Source: Luteibacter sp. UNC138MFCol5.1
GTDB taxonomy: Bacteria; Pseudomonadota; Gammaproteobacteria; Xanthomonadales; Rhodanobacteraceae
Assembly (NCBI RefSeq): GCF_900110505.1
Contig: NZ_FODZ01000001.1
Span: 251,563 to 315,562 of the forward strand
Reading direction: 5' to 3'
DNA: 64,000 bases
The notes under the pieces were generated by a model. It ran no database searches. It saw only the letters and a program-made list of their open reading frames with translations, and was not told the DNA's origin. Below, piece by piece: positions 42,812 through 51,808 of this stretch (positions are counted from its first letter, which is position 1; each line of letters starts with the position of its first letter). Made by a program: the position numbers and the translations under genes.

Positions 42812-45601
42812 TCAGAGCGCCGCTCTGACCGACCTCTCGCCTTCCGGCACCCTCACCTCGCCCGACGGCAGCGACAGCACGACACCCCCCGGCGCCTTCA
42901 CCGGCTGCGTGATCGTCAGCACCGCCTTCCCATTCACGGCCTTCAGCGTGTAACCGAAGCGTCCATACGGCGTGCGCAGGTCGCGGATGGCGACACCTTC
43001 GCCCGCGAGCCAGTCGGGCTGCACGCCAGCCGCCACGACGATGGCGCCATCCTGCGCGCGGTCGTACGCGAACATGTCGAGCGCGGACCGGACGTAATCC
43101 GAAGCGATCCACGCATGCGGCATGTCGCCGACGAAGCGCGGCTCCCGGGGATCGCGCCCCACCACTTCCGCCCACTGGTTCCACGCCGCCGGGCGGCGGT
43201 CGGCGAAGAAGAACGCGACGAGCTGGTCGAGGCGATCGCGCCACCCAAGACGAATGAAGCTCGCGATGGTCCGCAGCTCGTACGGGGTGTAATCCTTCCA
43301 GGCGGTCTTGCCGTCGCGGCGAGCGACGAACCCCTGCCAGTACTTCTCGAACGTCGCATCGACGAGCGCCTTCGGCAGGCGCGACTGCTCGTCGCCCGGC
43401 GAGAGCGCGATCGTCGTCGAGGTCGCGTCGAAATCGCCGAGCTCGGCCGAGCCGGGGATGAAATCGATGCCCTTCGCCTTCACCGCCGCGGCGATCGACG
43501 CGTGCACGTCGGCGCGGAACTGATCGCGCGATCCGCCAAAAGCGGAGGCGTCGCCCTGCTCGCCCAGCACCTGCGCGAGCTGAACCGCATCGTCGTAACC
43601 CTTCAACGCCCAGAAGTCGTCCCAGTACGAATGCATCGGCTTCGCCGAATAGCCTTCGTGACTGATCGAAGCCGGCATCAGGCCGTAGAGCGCGCGATCC
43701 GGACCGTCGAGGCGCGAGGGCTGGCGCTCGCTCGCGCGCAGCGTCTCCATGTACGCGACCGCCCTGCGAACATGCGGATAGAGCGAGGCGAGCGTGGCGC
43801 GGTCGTGCGTATACCGCCACAGCTCGGCGACGCTGAAGATCAGCTCGCCGTGACTGTCGTTCTCGGGCACGGGATCCGAACCGCGCGCGTCGACACAGCA
43901 CGGCACCTTGCCGTTGGAGAACTGATGCGGCGCGTACCAGGTGATGAAGTCGCGCGCGACATCCTCGTGGCCTGTGCGCAGCAGGCCCTCCAGCATCATC
44001 GCGCCGTCGCGCACCCAGGTGCGCGAGTACGAACGCGTGCCTGGCTGCAGCGCCGGACCGTCACGCGACATCAGGATCTGCGCCACGCCGCTCTTCATCG
44101 TGTCGACGATGGGCTGCGCCACGGCGGGCACCGTCACGGATACACGATCCAGCTTCTCGCGCCACGCGGAAGCCACCGCATCGGCATGCGTGGCGATCCA
44201 GCGCCCGGCATCGGCCGGTATCGCCACCGCGTCGGCGGGATTCACTGGCACGACGACACCAAGATCGACATGACCGTGCGCGGGAACGCGCACGTCGTAG
44301 AGCAGCGCGCCCTGCGCGAAACCGCTGGCGTCGTGCAACGACGTCGTCGTCGGCCGCTCGCCGGCGTCGAGGCGCTCGCTCAGCGTCCGTGGTTCGTTCG
44401 CGCTGGCGACGAACGCGGTGGTGCGCTGGAGCGGCAGCAGCTTGCGCGATCCGTTCACCGTCAGCGCCTTGCCGTCGAAGGCGAGGTCGTCGATGCGGCT
44501 GATGCCGCCCGGCGCGTTGAGGAATTGCGTCGGCGGGTTGACCTGGAAAGGACGAGCCGCCAGCGCGAGTGTCACATCGCGCGCCGCGTCGCCGTCGTTG
44601 GCGACGCGATAGCCGACCACGAGTTGCGAAGCGCCTGCCTTTCCCTGGGCGAAGGCGGTCGTGGTCAGCGACAGCGTGCCGGCCTGCCAGCGCACCGACG
44701 GGATCGGCAGGTAGCGGTCGCGCAGCGACTGCGTCGTCGTGACATCGGCCCACGTGACGAGCTTGCCGCGCTCGATCAGGAACGGCTCGATGGAGAAGCC
44801 ACCGCGCGTCACTTCGACCGCGCCGTCTTCGGAGATCAGCGCGGAGTCGCGGCTGCCGCCGTCGACGCCCACGATCGTCCAGTACGATTGCTCGCCCGAG
44901 AAACCGCGCGGATAGAGGCCACGGCGGACCGCCTTCGCCCGGCCTTCGAAGACCGCGTTCGGCGTCGGTGGCTGCACCGGCACGGCCTCCGGCGGGCGCG
45001 GCACGATGCGCAGGTTGTCGAAGCACACCTCGCCTCGGTTGCCCTCGGGTGGGAGCGCGCTCGCGCGCGAACGGGTGCTCGCTGCACCGGCCCATTCGTG
45101 CGCCACCCCACCCGACGCCACCGGCGCCTCCTTGTAAATGACGAACTCCACCTCGCGCGTATGCCGCAGCGTGCGGTCCTTGATCGGGCCCCACGCGTAC
45201 TCCACCTGACGGCTGGTCGCATCGATGGTCTGCCAGGCGTCGGTCGGCATGAACGACGGCTTCTGCAGCCACCACACGTTGTCGCCGCTGTCGTCGATGA
45301 ACTTCAGTTGCAGCGTGTTGGGCGGCATGTGCCCGCGAACGTCGAAGCTCAGCGCGAAGCCGCCCGGGAAATCGATGGGCAGTGTCCTGCGGATCGACGC
45401 GGCGCCCGATACGCCGTTGAGGTCGTAAGCGAGGCAGATGGCCTGCCCGGTCTTGCCCGGAACCGCGCGCAGCGACGCGCTCACGTCGTCGGTATGCGTG
45501 GCCTTCCAGCCAGCGGCCGTGTCGAAGGTGTCGAGGTCGGTGGCGCCCGCGACGCCTGCGAACAGCAGTAGCGCGTGCAGGAAGAAAAGCGTCGATCGCA
45601 T
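42812..45601 (-). CDS. Large exported carbohydrate-active protein, CBM-like N-terminus plus alpha-helical (six-hairpin-like) domain
   Basis: This 929-residue protein has a signal peptide (about 1-20, MRSTLFFLHALLLFAGVAGA). Residues 22-195 look like a galactose-binding-fold carbohydrate-binding domain (ALSFDVRGHMPPNTLQLKFI, then GEVCFDNLRIVPR). The middle is beta-rich. Residues about 500-880 resemble (alpha/alpha)6 glycosidases (SYSRTWVRDGAMMLEGLLRT, then SFIRLGW and WNQWAEVVGRDP). No precise GH family is recognised. It is the last gene of the five-gene operon, 2 nt after the second permease. A palindrome-derived in-frame segment sits near residues 163-185. It may process imported or periplasmic glucan oligosaccharides. 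Confidence 0.8.
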   Translation of the reverse strand: MRSTLFFLHALLLFAGVAGATDLDTFDTAAGWKATHTDDVSASLRAVPGKTGQAICLAYDLNGVSGAASIRRTLPIDFPGGFALSFDVRGHMPPNTLQLKFIDDSGDNVWWLQKPSFMPTDAWQTIDATSRQVEYAWGPIKDRTLRHTREVEFVIYKEAPVASGGVAHEWAGAASTRSRASALPPEGNRGEVCFDNLRIVPRPPEAVPVQPPTPNAVFEGRAKAVRRGLYPRGFSGEQSYWTIVGVDGGSRDSALISEDGAVEVTRGGFSIEPFLIERGKLVTWADVTTTQSLRDRYLPIPSVRWQAGTLSLTTTAFAQGKAGASQLVVGYRVANDGDAARDVTLALAARPFQVNPPTQFLNAPGGISRIDDLAFDGKALTVNGSRKLLPLQRTTAFVASANEPRTLSERLDAGERPTTTSLHDASGFAQGALLYDVRVPAHGHVDLGVVVPVNPADAVAIPADAGRWIATHADAVASAWREKLDRVSVTVPAVAQPIVDTMKSGVAQILMSRDGPALQPGTRSYSRTWVRDGAMMLEGLLRTGHEDVARDFITWYAPHQFSNGKVPCCVDARGSDPVPENDSHGELIFSVAELWRYTHDRATLASLYPHVRRAVAYMETLRASERQPSRLDGPDRALYGLMPASISHEGYSAKPMHSYWDDFWALKGYDDAVQLAQVLGEQGDASAFGGSRDQFRADVHASIAAAVKAKGIDFIPGSAELGDFDATSTTIALSPGDEQSRLPKALVDATFEKYWQGFVARRDGKTAWKDYTPYELRTIASFIRLGWRDRLDQLVAFFFADRRPAAWNQWAEVVGRDPREPRFVGDMPHAWIASDYVRSALDMFAYDRAQDGAIVVAAGVQPDWLAGEGVAIRDLRTPYGRFGYTLKAVNGKAVLTITQPVKAPGGVVLSLPSGEVRVPEGERSVRAAL
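45046..45114. repeat. REP-like element inside a coding sequence
   Basis: TCGGGTGGGAGCGCGC at one end and GCGCCACCCCACCCGA at the other flank the core GCGAACGGGTGCTCGC. The core GGGTGCTCGC is shared with intergenic copies at 7910, 30976 and 56403. It encodes, in frame on the minus strand, an odd Ala/Ser/Arg-rich segment in the CBM-like domain. Confidence 0.65.
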
Positions 45602-45603
45602 GC

Positions 45604-46425
45604 TCAGCCCTTCACGCTGCCCAGCAGCAGTCCTTCGAGGTAATAGCGTTGCAGCGCGAGGAACAGCACCAGCACCGGGAGGATGGTGACGACGGAACCC
45701 GCCATCATCAGCTCGCTGTCCTGCACGTGTTCGCGCGACAGCGATGCCAGCGCGATGGGCAGCGTGTAGTGCTCCTGTCCGGTCAGCGCGATCAGCGGCC
45801 ACATGAAGTCGTTCCACGCGGCGAGGAACGTGAAGATCGCCAACGTCACCATGATCGGCTTCAGCAACGGCATCACGATCGTGGCGAAGATGCGGAACTC
45901 GCCGGCGCCGTCGATGCGTGCCGCCTCCATCAGGTCGTCCGGAATGCCGCTGGCGTACTGGCGCACGAGGAAGATGCCGAAGATCGTGGCGAGCGCGGGC
46001 ACGATCACCGCGCCATACGTGTTCACCAGGCCCATGTACTTCAACAGCAGGAACAGCGGCAGCATCGCGACCTGCGCGGGAATCACCAGCGCACCCAGCA
46101 GCACCTGGAAGATGCGCTGGCGTCCTCTGAACTCCAGCTTGGCGAACGCGTAGCCCGCCATCAGGTTGAACGCGAGCGAGATCAGCGTGATGGCCGTCGA
46201 GATCAGCAGGCTGTTGAAAAGATAGCGCCCCATGCCCGCGTTCATGAACAGCTGGCGGTAGTTGTCGAGCGTCGCGTTCTTCGGCAGCACGGGGGGCGGC
46301 AGCGAGCTGGCCTGGCCCTGCGGCATGAACGAGACCGACACCATGTACAGCAGCGGCGCGATCGCGATGACGGCCGCGCCGATGAGCAGGCCGTTGATCA
46401 GCGCCTTGGCGACACGCGGGCTCAT
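45604..46425 (-). CDS. Sugar ABC transporter permease, MalG-type
   Basis: This 273-residue inner-membrane protein has six hydrophobic segments and the EAA loop MEAARIDGAGEFRIFATIVMP typical of CUT1 sugar permeases. It ends RYYLEGLLLGSVKG, the conserved MalG-like tail. The start at 46425 overlaps the first permease by 4 nt (ATGA), so the two are translationally coupled. Together they should form the channel for the oligosaccharide captured by the binding protein at 47297-48586. No ATPase gene is in the locus, so a shared MalK-like ATPase from elsewhere is needed. Confidence 0.94.
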   Translation of the reverse strand: MSPRVAKALINGLLIGAAVIAIAPLLYMVSVSFMPQGQASSLPPPVLPKNATLDNYRQLFMNAGMGRYLFNSLLISTAITLISLAFNLMAGYAFAKLEFRGRQRIFQVLLGALVIPAQVAMLPLFLLLKYMGLVNTYGAVIVPALATIFGIFLVRQYASGIPDDLMEAARIDGAGEFRIFATIVMPLLKPIMVTLAIFTFLAAWNDFMWPLIALTGQEHYTLPIALASLSREHVQDSELMMAGSVVTILPVLVLFLALQRYYLEGLLLGSVKG

Positions 46426-47300
46426 GCCGGCTCTCCCCGCTTCGACAGGCGAAGCATCGCGGCGGTCACCACGAACATGATGACGAACAGGATGAAGGCC
46501 ACGGCCGAGGCCGAGCCGAGGTTCCACCATTTGAAGCCTTCTTCGTACATCAGGTACAGCACCGAGGTCGTGCTCTGCAGCGGGCCGCCCTCGGTCATGA
46601 CGTAGGGCTCGGCGAACAGCTGGAAATAGCCGGACACCGTGAGGATGCTGACCATGACCATCGTGGGCTTCAGCATCGGCAGCGTGATGTGGCGGAACTG
46701 CGCGAACGCCGACGCACCGTCGATGCGCGCGGCTTCGTAGAGGTCGCCCGGGATCGCCTGCAGCCCGGCCATGAAGATGATCATGTTGTAACCGAAGTTC
46801 TTCCACACGGCGAAGAGGATGATCGTCGGCATCGCCCAGTTCGGGTCGCCGAGCCAGTCCACGGTGGGGATGCCGATCGCATCGAACACGTAGTTCACGA
46901 GGCCGTACTTCGTGTTGAACAGGTAGCGCCAGATGACGGCCACGGCCACGACCGTGGTGACCACGGGCGCGAACAGCGCGGTGCGGAAAAACGGTTTGAA
47001 GCGAGCGAGCGGGGAGTTCAGCAACATGGCCGCGCCCAGCGAGGCCATCAGCGACAGCGGCACGCCCACGACCACGAAATACACGGTATGCCCGAGCGCC
47101 GACCAGAACAGCGGACGCTGCAGCAGCGTCCAGTAATTCTCCAGTGCCACGAAGCGCAGGTTGCGGATGTCCGCCAGCGCGTAGAGGTCGTAGTCGGTGA
47201 CCGAGAGCACCAGCGCCGCCACGACGGGCAGCAGGAAGAACAGGCCGAGGATGATCAGCGCTGGCGTGATGAACAGCCAGGCGGCGCGGGAGGTGGTCAT
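46422..47300 (-). CDS. Sugar ABC transporter permease, MalF-type
   Basis: This 292-residue CUT1 permease has six to seven hydrophobic segments and the EAA loop YEAARIDGASAFAQFRHITLP. The motif TVSGYFQLFAEPYVMTEGGP is typical of MalF/UgpA-like proteins. It overlaps the binding protein gene by 4 nt at its start and the second permease by 4 nt at its end. It forms the heterodimeric channel with the MalG-type protein. Confidence 0.94.
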   Translation of the reverse strand: MTTSRAAWLFITPALIILGLFFLLPVVAALVLSVTDYDLYALADIRNLRFVALENYWTLLQRPLFWSALGHTVYFVVVGVPLSLMASLGAAMLLNSPLARFKPFFRTALFAPVVTTVVAVAVIWRYLFNTKYGLVNYVFDAIGIPTVDWLGDPNWAMPTIILFAVWKNFGYNMIIFMAGLQAIPGDLYEAARIDGASAFAQFRHITLPMLKPTMVMVSILTVSGYFQLFAEPYVMTEGGPLQSTTSVLYLMYEEGFKWWNLGSASAVAFILFVIMFVVTAAMLRLSKRGEPA

Positions 47301-48586
47301 GGCGTGGCCTTCTTGCCGTGGTCGAGCATCCAGCGGCGTTTTTCCAGCAGGCGGTCGGCCCGGCGGTCAATCTCTTCCGCGGCCTGGTCGATGGTGAGGT
47401 CGCCATGCGCGGCCTGCGCGGCGACGAGCTGCATCTCGGTGACGATGCGCTCCCACTCGGCGACAGGCGGCGTCGGCTTCACGCGCTCGAGCTGGTCGCG
47501 GAACGCGGCGGTCTTGTCGTCGTTCTTCAGCGCGGGAATCTCCCACGACGAGCGGCGCGGCGGCATGTCGCCGAGGATCTCGTAGAAGCGCGCCTGGACC
47601 GCCGGGCGCGAGAGAAATTCGACCAGCGCCCAGGCGTCGTCCTTGTGCTGCGAGCGGCGGAAGATCACGAGGCTCGAACCGCCGGCGTTGGAAGCGCCCG
47701 GGCCCGTCGGACCCGGCAGCGGCGTGGTGCCCCAGTCGCCCTGCTGCTCCTTCGGCAGCCGCTGGCGGAATTCGCCGATGTTCCACGGGCCGGAGAGATA
47801 GAACGCGAAGAAGCCCTGGCCGAAGGCCGCCCACGGATTGCCGATGCCGACGTTCGTCATCATCGGAGCCTGCTGGTCCTTGAACAGCGACACGTAGAAC
47901 GCGAGCGCCTTCTTGAACCCGGGGCTGCGGAAGTTGCCGTAGCGTCCGTCGTCGCGCAGCAGCGGGTCGTCCGACTGCAGCGCGAGGGCGAGCAGCTGCT
48001 CGAACTCGTTGGTGGGCAGCAGCACGCCATAGGCCTTGCCCGGCGGCTGCGAGAGCTTCGCCATCATGGCGCGCCATTCGGCCCAGTCGCGCGGCGGGTG
48101 GTCGTAACCGACCTTCGCCAGGAGATCCTTCCGGTAGAACAGCAGGCGCGTGTCGACGTACCAGGGCACGCCGTAGAGCCGCCCGTCGATCACGTTGGTG
48201 GCCCAGATCGCCGCGAAGTAATCCTTCGGATCCACGACCTTCGACGCGGCCACGCGTGCATCCAGCGGCTCGAGCGCGCCGAGCGCCATCATCTCGGGAA
48301 TCCAGGTGTTGCCGAGCTGGGTGATGTCCGGCGTGGAATCGCCGGCGTACGCCGTGAGCAGCTTCTGGTGCGCGGCGGTCAGCGGCAGCTGCTGCACTTC
48401 GACGTGCAGGCCGGGATGCTCACGCTCGAACTCGGGCAGCAGCTTCGCCACCGCCTCGCCCTCGCGGCCGATCGTCCAGAACTGCAGCGTCCGCGTGCCC
48501 TCTTCTTTCTTCGCGCACCCGGCGACGCCCGCGGTGGCGAGCGCCAGCGCGAGCGTGAAGCGAAGCGTGCGGGCGAAACGCTTCAC
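47297..48586 (-). CDS. Sugar ABC transporter substrate-binding lipoprotein
   Basis: This 429-residue extracytoplasmic binding protein has lipobox GVAGC (Cys24) and the family 1 solute-binding fold (TLQFWTIGREGEAVAKLLPEF at the N-terminus, ITQLGNTWIPEMMALGALEP). The likely GTG start at 48586 overlaps the stop of the glucanase gene as GTGA. An in-frame longer start inside that gene is not signal-like. It should capture oligosaccharides made by the upstream glucanase after they enter through the TonB-dependent receptor. The exact sugar is inferred from context. Confidence 0.92.
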   Translation of the reverse strand: MKRFARTLRFTLALALATAGVAGCAKKEEGTRTLQFWTIGREGEAVAKLLPEFEREHPGLHVEVQQLPLTAAHQKLLTAYAGDSTPDITQLGNTWIPEMMALGALEPLDARVAASKVVDPKDYFAAIWATNVIDGRLYGVPWYVDTRLLFYRKDLLAKVGYDHPPRDWAEWRAMMAKLSQPPGKAYGVLLPTNEFEQLLALALQSDDPLLRDDGRYGNFRSPGFKKALAFYVSLFKDQQAPMMTNVGIGNPWAAFGQGFFAFYLSGPWNIGEFRQRLPKEQQGDWGTTPLPGPTGPGASNAGGSSLVIFRRSQHKDDAWALVEFLSRPAVQARFYEILGDMPPRRSSWEIPALKNDDKTAAFRDQLERVKPTPPVAEWERIVTEMQLVAAQAAHGDLTIDQAAEEIDRRADRLLEKRRWMLDHGKKATP

Positions 48587-50064
48587 CACAGGTTCGCGGC
48601 CGTGTCGGCGTCGAGCCAGCCGCCGGTGAAGCCGGCGCGCTGGAGGCCCTTGCGGATGTACGGGTTTTTCTTCATCACGTTCCAGACGAACTCGCTGCGG
48701 TAGTTCTCGATCATCAGCACGATCGGGCCCTGGTCGATGCCGAGGTGCACGGAATCGGCCCAGCCGAAGCCCGGCACGAGGCGGCCCGTGCGCAGGTCGG
48801 TCTTCGTGTCGAACGTCAGGTTGAACGCGTCGACGAAGCCGTACTTCGTATAGATGTACTGACCGTACTTCTTCTTCATTTCTTCCAGCGCCGGGATCAC
48901 GATCTCGGGCGCGAACGCGATCGAGCCGCCGGCCGCGGTCGGCACGATGGTGCCGTCGTCCGAGATGTAATCGCGACCGGCGCCGCGCGCCGTGTAGCCC
49001 GCGTACGTGCGCTCGCGGTCGCCCTGCTTGATGATCAGGCCGCCGGGGCCGTTGCTGGCCGTGAGGCCCCAGACGTTCTTGCCATAGCCCTTCCAGCCGC
49101 CCGGATTGGCGACGGCGTAGGCCTGCTGCGAGTACGTCGCGCGGCGGCTGTTCTCGAAGTAATCGAGGTCGTGCGCCTTGCTCCAGGCATCGCGGATGCC
49201 GCGGAAATCGACGAACGTGTGGCTGTACTGGTGACCGAACAGCGGTGCGAAGTTGAGGAACGTCTGGCCGTGGAACTCGCCCCACGTCTTGTCGTACGTC
49301 TTCGTCCAGGCCCGCCAGGCATCGTCGCCCACCGGATGCGTCGGCGAGCCGAGCGCGAGCAGGTAGACGAGCATGCCTTCGTTGTAGCCCTCCCAGTCGT
49401 GCGGAATCGCCTTGCCGCCCGGCGTCCAGCCCATGTTGATCAGCGGCGCGCGGGTCTGTGCCCAGGTCCAGTCCACGCGACGGTAGATCTCGTCGGCGAT
49501 GTCGCGGATCTCCTTTTCCTTCGCCGTGTCACGGTCGTAGTAGCTCTGCGCGAAGAGGATGCCGCCGAGCAACAGCGTCGTGTCGACGGTGGACACCTCG
49601 ACCCAGCGGTCGAAGCGGGCGCCCGTCTGCATGTTGAGGAAGTGATAGAAGAAACCCTTGTAGCCCGTCGCGCCGTCTTCGTCGGTGTTCTGCGGCGCAT
49701 CGCGGAAGAAGCGCAGCGTGGCCAGCGTGCGGTCGATCGCCTGGTCGCGCGTGATGTAGCCGCGCTCGACGCCGACGCCGTACGCGGTCAGGCCGAAACC
49801 GACCGAGGCGATCGATGCGAACGAATCGGTGGGGTAATGATCGGGAATCAGGCCGTTCGACGGATTCGCGCTGTCCCAGAACCACTGGAACGTCCGCTTC
49901 TCCAGATCGGCGATCATCGGCGGCACGGTGTGCACGTCGCGGATCGCGGACGCGCTAGCGTGCTTCGGCTTCGCCGCCTCGGTCTGCGCCACGGCGAAGG
50001 GGGCGACGGTGGCGAGCATGATGCCGACGGCGAGGGAGAGGCGTTTCAGGGTCTTGGCTTGCAT
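48583..50064 (-). CDS. Exported GH144-like glucanase (glycoamylase-like domain, PF10091 type)
   Basis: This 493-residue protein has a signal peptide (about 1-27, ending VAPFAVAQT). The body is an (alpha/alpha)6 domain of the glycoamylase-like type: EKRTFQWFWDSANPSNGLIP, then SIASVGFGLTAYGVGVERGY, STVDTTLLLGGILFAQSYYD and DWEGYNEGMLVYLLALGSP with the conserved Glu. Characterised members in family GH144 are endo-beta-1,2-glucanases, so this activity is predicted here. The ATG at 50064 starts the signal peptide. It is the first gene of the five-gene operon and lies directly behind a LacI-type palindrome at 50080-50091. Confidence 0.88.
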   Translation of the reverse strand: MQAKTLKRLSLAVGIMLATVAPFAVAQTEAAKPKHASASAIRDVHTVPPMIADLEKRTFQWFWDSANPSNGLIPDHYPTDSFASIASVGFGLTAYGVGVERGYITRDQAIDRTLATLRFFRDAPQNTDEDGATGYKGFFYHFLNMQTGARFDRWVEVSTVDTTLLLGGILFAQSYYDRDTAKEKEIRDIADEIYRRVDWTWAQTRAPLINMGWTPGGKAIPHDWEGYNEGMLVYLLALGSPTHPVGDDAWRAWTKTYDKTWGEFHGQTFLNFAPLFGHQYSHTFVDFRGIRDAWSKAHDLDYFENSRRATYSQQAYAVANPGGWKGYGKNVWGLTASNGPGGLIIKQGDRERTYAGYTARGAGRDYISDDGTIVPTAAGGSIAFAPEIVIPALEEMKKKYGQYIYTKYGFVDAFNLTFDTKTDLRTGRLVPGFGWADSVHLGIDQGPIVLMIENYRSEFVWNVMKKNPYIRKGLQRAGFTGGWLDADTAANLW

Positions 50065-50079
50065 CGTGAATCCTGTTGC

Positions 50080-50091
50080 GTAAACGTTTAC
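50080..50091. promoter_or_regulatory. LacI-family operator before the glucanase operon
   Basis: GTAAACGTTTAC is a perfect 12-bp palindrome with a central CG, the classic LacI/GalR-type site. It lies 16 nt upstream of the glucanase ATG, overlapping the expected promoter-RBS region. A near copy precedes lacI at 56156. Confidence 0.75.
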
Positions 50092-50107
50092 GTCGCGGGG
50101 TCGCATA

Positions 50108-50125
50108 AAGGCCCCGAAGGGCCTT
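50108..50125 (-). terminator. Terminator-like hairpin after the halogenase-like gene
   Basis: On the minus strand AAGGCCC-TTCG-GGGCCTT forms a 7-bp stem with a UUCG-type tetraloop, followed by TATGCG. It lies about 57 nt after the stop of the halogenase-like gene and before the operator of the glucanase operon. Confidence 0.55.
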
Positions 50126-50182
50126 GCGTGAACTCCGAACCATACGGGCCGGATGGTCCCAAGGCAATCGCCGTGGCCGTCT

Positions 50183-51703
50183 TCACACGGCCTCCGCCGC
50201 GGCGCGGCACTCGCGATCGATGAATTGCTGGTGGGCAGGCATGAGATCGACGTTCTTCGACACGATCTCGCGCACGCTGTTGAGGAACTTCGGAAGATCG
50301 TCGTCCGGCATCTGGTCGACCAGCGGGTTGTAGCCGGTCGGCATGATCCCCTGGCCGATCATCACCTGGATCCAGCTGACGGCGCCGAACATCTCCTCGC
50401 CGTTGCGGAAGAAGCGTCCGCTGTGGCGGAACAGGTCGATGTTCGCCTGCAGCGAATCCGGAATCTCCATCGTGCGGCAGTGATTCCAGAACGGCGAGTC
50501 GTCGCGCGTGGTGGCCTTGTAGTGCAGCACGAGGAAATCGCGGATGCGTTCGCACTCGAAGCGCGTCTGCTCGTTGAAACGGTCGGCGAGCACCGGATCC
50601 ATCACGCCGTTCGAAGGGAACAGCTGGAGCAGTTTCGAGATGCCCGCCTGGATCATGTGGATGCTGGTCGACTCCAGCGGCTCCATGAAGCCGCTGGCGA
50701 GCCCGAGCGCGACGACGTTGCGGTTCCACGACTTCTTGCGCATGCCCGTGACGAATCGCAACGGACGCGGATCCGCGAGCGCCTTTCCGTCGAGCCGCGC
50801 CAGCAGCTTCGCGGCGGCGTCGTCGTCGCCGATGTACTGGCTCGAATACACGTAGCCGTTGCCGGTGCGATGCTGCAGCGGGATGCGCCATTGCCAACCG
50901 GCCTCGCGCGCGGTGCAGCGCGTATACGGCGTCGGCGCCTCCACGCGCTCGCACGGCACGGCCAGCGCGCGGTCGCAGGGCAGCCAGCGGGTCCATTCCT
51001 CGTAACCGGTCTTAAGGGCGCCTTCGATGAGCAGGCCACGGAAGCCGGAGCAGTCGATGAAGAGATCGCCTTCCACGCGCTCGCCGTCGTCGAGGAGCAC
51101 GGCGCGGACATGGCCCGTCGCCGGATCGAGTTCGACGTCGCGAATCCTGCCTTCGGTGCGGCGCACGCCGCGGGCTTCGCTGTACGCACGCAGGTAGCGC
51201 GCATAGAGGGCGGCGTCGAAGTGGTAGGCGTAGGCGATGCCACCGAGCGGATTGCTGGCGGGCACGTCGACCGGCGCCGGCATGAATTTGCCGCGGATCG
51301 CCGCGACCGTGTTGACCGAATAGTCGATGAGGTCGGTGGCGCAGCCCGCCAGCCGGCCCTTGAGCCAATACTGGTGGAACGGCGTGAGGCCGATGTCGTG
51401 GCCCATGACGCCGAAGCCATGGATGTACGAATCCCCCGGGCTGCCCCAGTCACGAAACTGGATGCCGAGCTTGAAGGTGCCCTGCGTGCGCGCCACGAAG
51501 TCGGCTTCGTTGATGCCCAGCAGGTTGTTGAACGCCTTGATGTGCGGAACGGTCGCCTCGCCGACACCGACGATGCCGATCTCGTCCGATTCCACGAGCC
51601 GCACGGTCGCCTGGCGGTTGAGTACGCGCGACAGCGCCGACGCTGCCATCCAGCCAGCGGTGCCTCCTCCGACGACGACGATGTTCGTGATGGCGTGGCT
51701 CAT
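50183..51703 (-). CDS. Flavin-dependent tryptophan-halogenase-like protein
   Basis: This 506-residue protein has the FAD-binding motif VGGGTAGWMAA at the N-terminus, the halogenase motif WQWRIP near residue 268, a candidate catalytic Lys78 (TFKLGIQFRDWG) and the Glu of PLESTSIHMI. Tryptophan halogenases chlorinate indoles, yet this gene lies between a TonB-dependent receptor and a glucan operon. Members of this family occur in many carbohydrate TonB loci of Xanthomonas and Caulobacter relatives, where their role is unknown. A true partner flavin reductase is not nearby. The natural substrate cannot be predicted. Confidence 0.9.
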   Translation of the reverse strand: MSHAITNIVVVGGGTAGWMAASALSRVLNRQATVRLVESDEIGIVGVGEATVPHIKAFNNLLGINEADFVARTQGTFKLGIQFRDWGSPGDSYIHGFGVMGHDIGLTPFHQYWLKGRLAGCATDLIDYSVNTVAAIRGKFMPAPVDVPASNPLGGIAYAYHFDAALYARYLRAYSEARGVRRTEGRIRDVELDPATGHVRAVLLDDGERVEGDLFIDCSGFRGLLIEGALKTGYEEWTRWLPCDRALAVPCERVEAPTPYTRCTAREAGWQWRIPLQHRTGNGYVYSSQYIGDDDAAAKLLARLDGKALADPRPLRFVTGMRKKSWNRNVVALGLASGFMEPLESTSIHMIQAGISKLLQLFPSNGVMDPVLADRFNEQTRFECERIRDFLVLHYKATTRDDSPFWNHCRTMEIPDSLQANIDLFRHSGRFFRNGEEMFGAVSWIQVMIGQGIMPTGYNPLVDQMPDDDLPKFLNSVREIVSKNVDLMPAHQQFIDRECRAAAEAV

Positions 51704-51733
51704 GGATGATGACCGCTGGCGTCGTCAAAGAAA

Positions 51734-51761
51734 GGCGCCCGCGGGGAGAATCGCGGGCGCC
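51734..51761 (-). terminator. Rho-independent terminator after the TonB-dependent receptor
   Basis: The stem GGCGCCCGCG / CGCGGGCGCC (10 bp, 8-nt loop) is followed on the minus strand by TTTCTTTGAC. A second hairpin, GCGCATCCGG / CCGGATGCGC at 51769-51797, lies between it and the receptor stop. Confidence 0.7.
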
Positions 51762-51808
51762 GAATGAAGCGCATCCGGCCATGCGTACCGGATGCGCCGT
51801 GGCGCGGT

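Noticed and set aside
42803..45571. Open frame of over 900 codons antisense to the large exported protein
   Set aside because: Mirror frame of a real gene, Arg/His-rich with no signal peptide or domain.
50183..51703. Secondary-metabolite gene cluster suggested by the tryptophan-halogenase-like gene
   Set aside because: No synthetase, oxidase or reductase genes typical of such clusters lie nearby; the neighbours are sugar-uptake genes.
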